A DNA stretch of 64,000 nt from the NCBI GenBank assembly GCA_013214355.1, contig JABSSL010000086.1:27218-91217 (forward strand). The letters are read 5' to 3'. Position numbers and translations under genes: made by a program. Below, one piece after another: positions 63,835-64,000 of the stretch. Under the pieces are notes generated by a model, which saw nothing but the letters and a program-made list of their open reading frames with translations, did no database searches and was not told where the DNA came from. Origin of the DNA: Saprospiraceae bacterium. GTDB lineage: Bacteria; Bacteroidota; Bacteroidia; Chitinophagales; Saprospiraceae. Each line of letters begins with the position of its first letter. Within the stretch, counting starts at the first letter, position 1.

Positions 63835-63872
63835 AAACACCCCATACCAGCAAAGCCAATATGGGGTGTTTT
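63835..63872. terminator. Rho-independent terminator between convergent genes
   Basis: AAACACCCCATA pairs with TATGGGGTGTTT, with A and T runs on the outside, so it can stop transcription from both the cyclase gene and the convergent serA gene. Confidence 0.85.
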
Positions 63873-63895
63873 CCTTTCGATCGTTAGATCAGTTC

Positions 63896-64000
63896 CTAGT
63901 AAAGTATTCTGAACTTAATAGTGTGTTTGATCTCCTTCAGGTCAGTCAATACTTCCTCACTGTACTTCTTGTTGATATCCGTAATCACATAACCGATGTG
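63896..64000 (-). CDS. serA: D-3-phosphoglycerate dehydrogenase, C-terminal fragment (gene continues beyond window)
   Basis: Thirty-four residues reading from the right edge: HIGYVITDINKKY, then EEVLTDLKEIKHTIKFRILY and a stop. This is the end of the ACT regulatory domain of phosphoglycerate dehydrogenase, first enzyme of serine synthesis, whose family ends in a similar GTIR(V/T)R(V/L)LY. The catalytic part lies outside the window, so this is a partial gene. Confidence 0.75.
   Translation of the reverse strand, partial: HIGYVITDINKKYSEEVLTDLKEIKHTIKFRILY

Overview
The window looks like a chromosomal segment of a marine-type Bacteroidota, most likely a Saprospiraceae/Lewinella relative. Evidence: many signal peptides ending in a Gln (…A-Q) cleavage region, PorP/SprF and CHU_C (type IX secretion) genes, a TonB-dependent receptor with a carboxypeptidase-like N-terminus, LytTR signalling, several lipoproteins, and TAnnTTTG-type promoter boxes. 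There are no rRNA or tRNA genes, CRISPR arrays or intact transposases. The taxonomic call is inference from gene content.

Layout. 1-11.8 kb: the tail of a CoiA-like nuclease gene, a lipoprotein sugar isomerase, and a LytS/LytTR two-component pair divergent from a TonB-dependent receptor. Two close paralogues of a small secreted beta-helix protein flank this block, and each keeps about 430 bp of similar upstream DNA. A 149-bp MITE with a 9-bp target duplication lies between the receptor and an NlpC/P60 lipoprotein. 11.8-22.3 kb: a type IX secretion cassette of a PorP/SprF-like membrane protein, a TPR/propeller/OmpA protein and a 2,096-residue CHU_C adhesin. 22.3-28.2 kb: palindromic intergenic elements, a PadR/PspC operon and prfC (release factor 3).

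28.7-35.2 kb is the most striking region: a compact thiazole/oxazole-modified peptide (TOMM) cluster. It has a 138-residue precursor with a twin-arginine-like N-terminus and a C-terminal run of nine cysteines, then overlapping genes for a ThiF-like partner, a YcaO cyclodehydratase and a SagB-type dehydrogenase. A secreted HEXXH protein and an MFS transporter follow and may or may not belong to the system. The plausible pathway is leader recognition by the ThiF-like protein, YcaO cyclisation of cysteines to thiazolines, oxidation by the FMN dehydrogenase, and export. The Tat-like leader raises the possibility of Tat export and periplasmic trimming.

35.3-57 kb: mostly housekeeping and secreted enzymes (two serine beta-lactamase-fold hydrolases, HAD phosphatase, GH5 glycosidase, truA, sialidase-like protein, SLC13 transporter, S41 peptidase, a fascin-like beta-trefoil protein, and a PadR plus MacB/FtsX-type permease whose reading frame is broken), then TolB-like propeller lipoproteins, an esterase-like protein and two Rossmann-fold oxidoreductases.

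57.4-64 kb: small membrane and regulatory genes, an aspartyl-protease-like protein, an SRPBCC protein, and a divergent regulatory unit. In that unit a cupin gene faces a TetR gene that abuts a gene for an unusual ferredoxin-nucleotide cyclase-globin fusion. Two near-identical TGAGAT-N4-GTCTCA operators sit over the divergent promoters. The window ends in the 3' end of serA on the minus strand.
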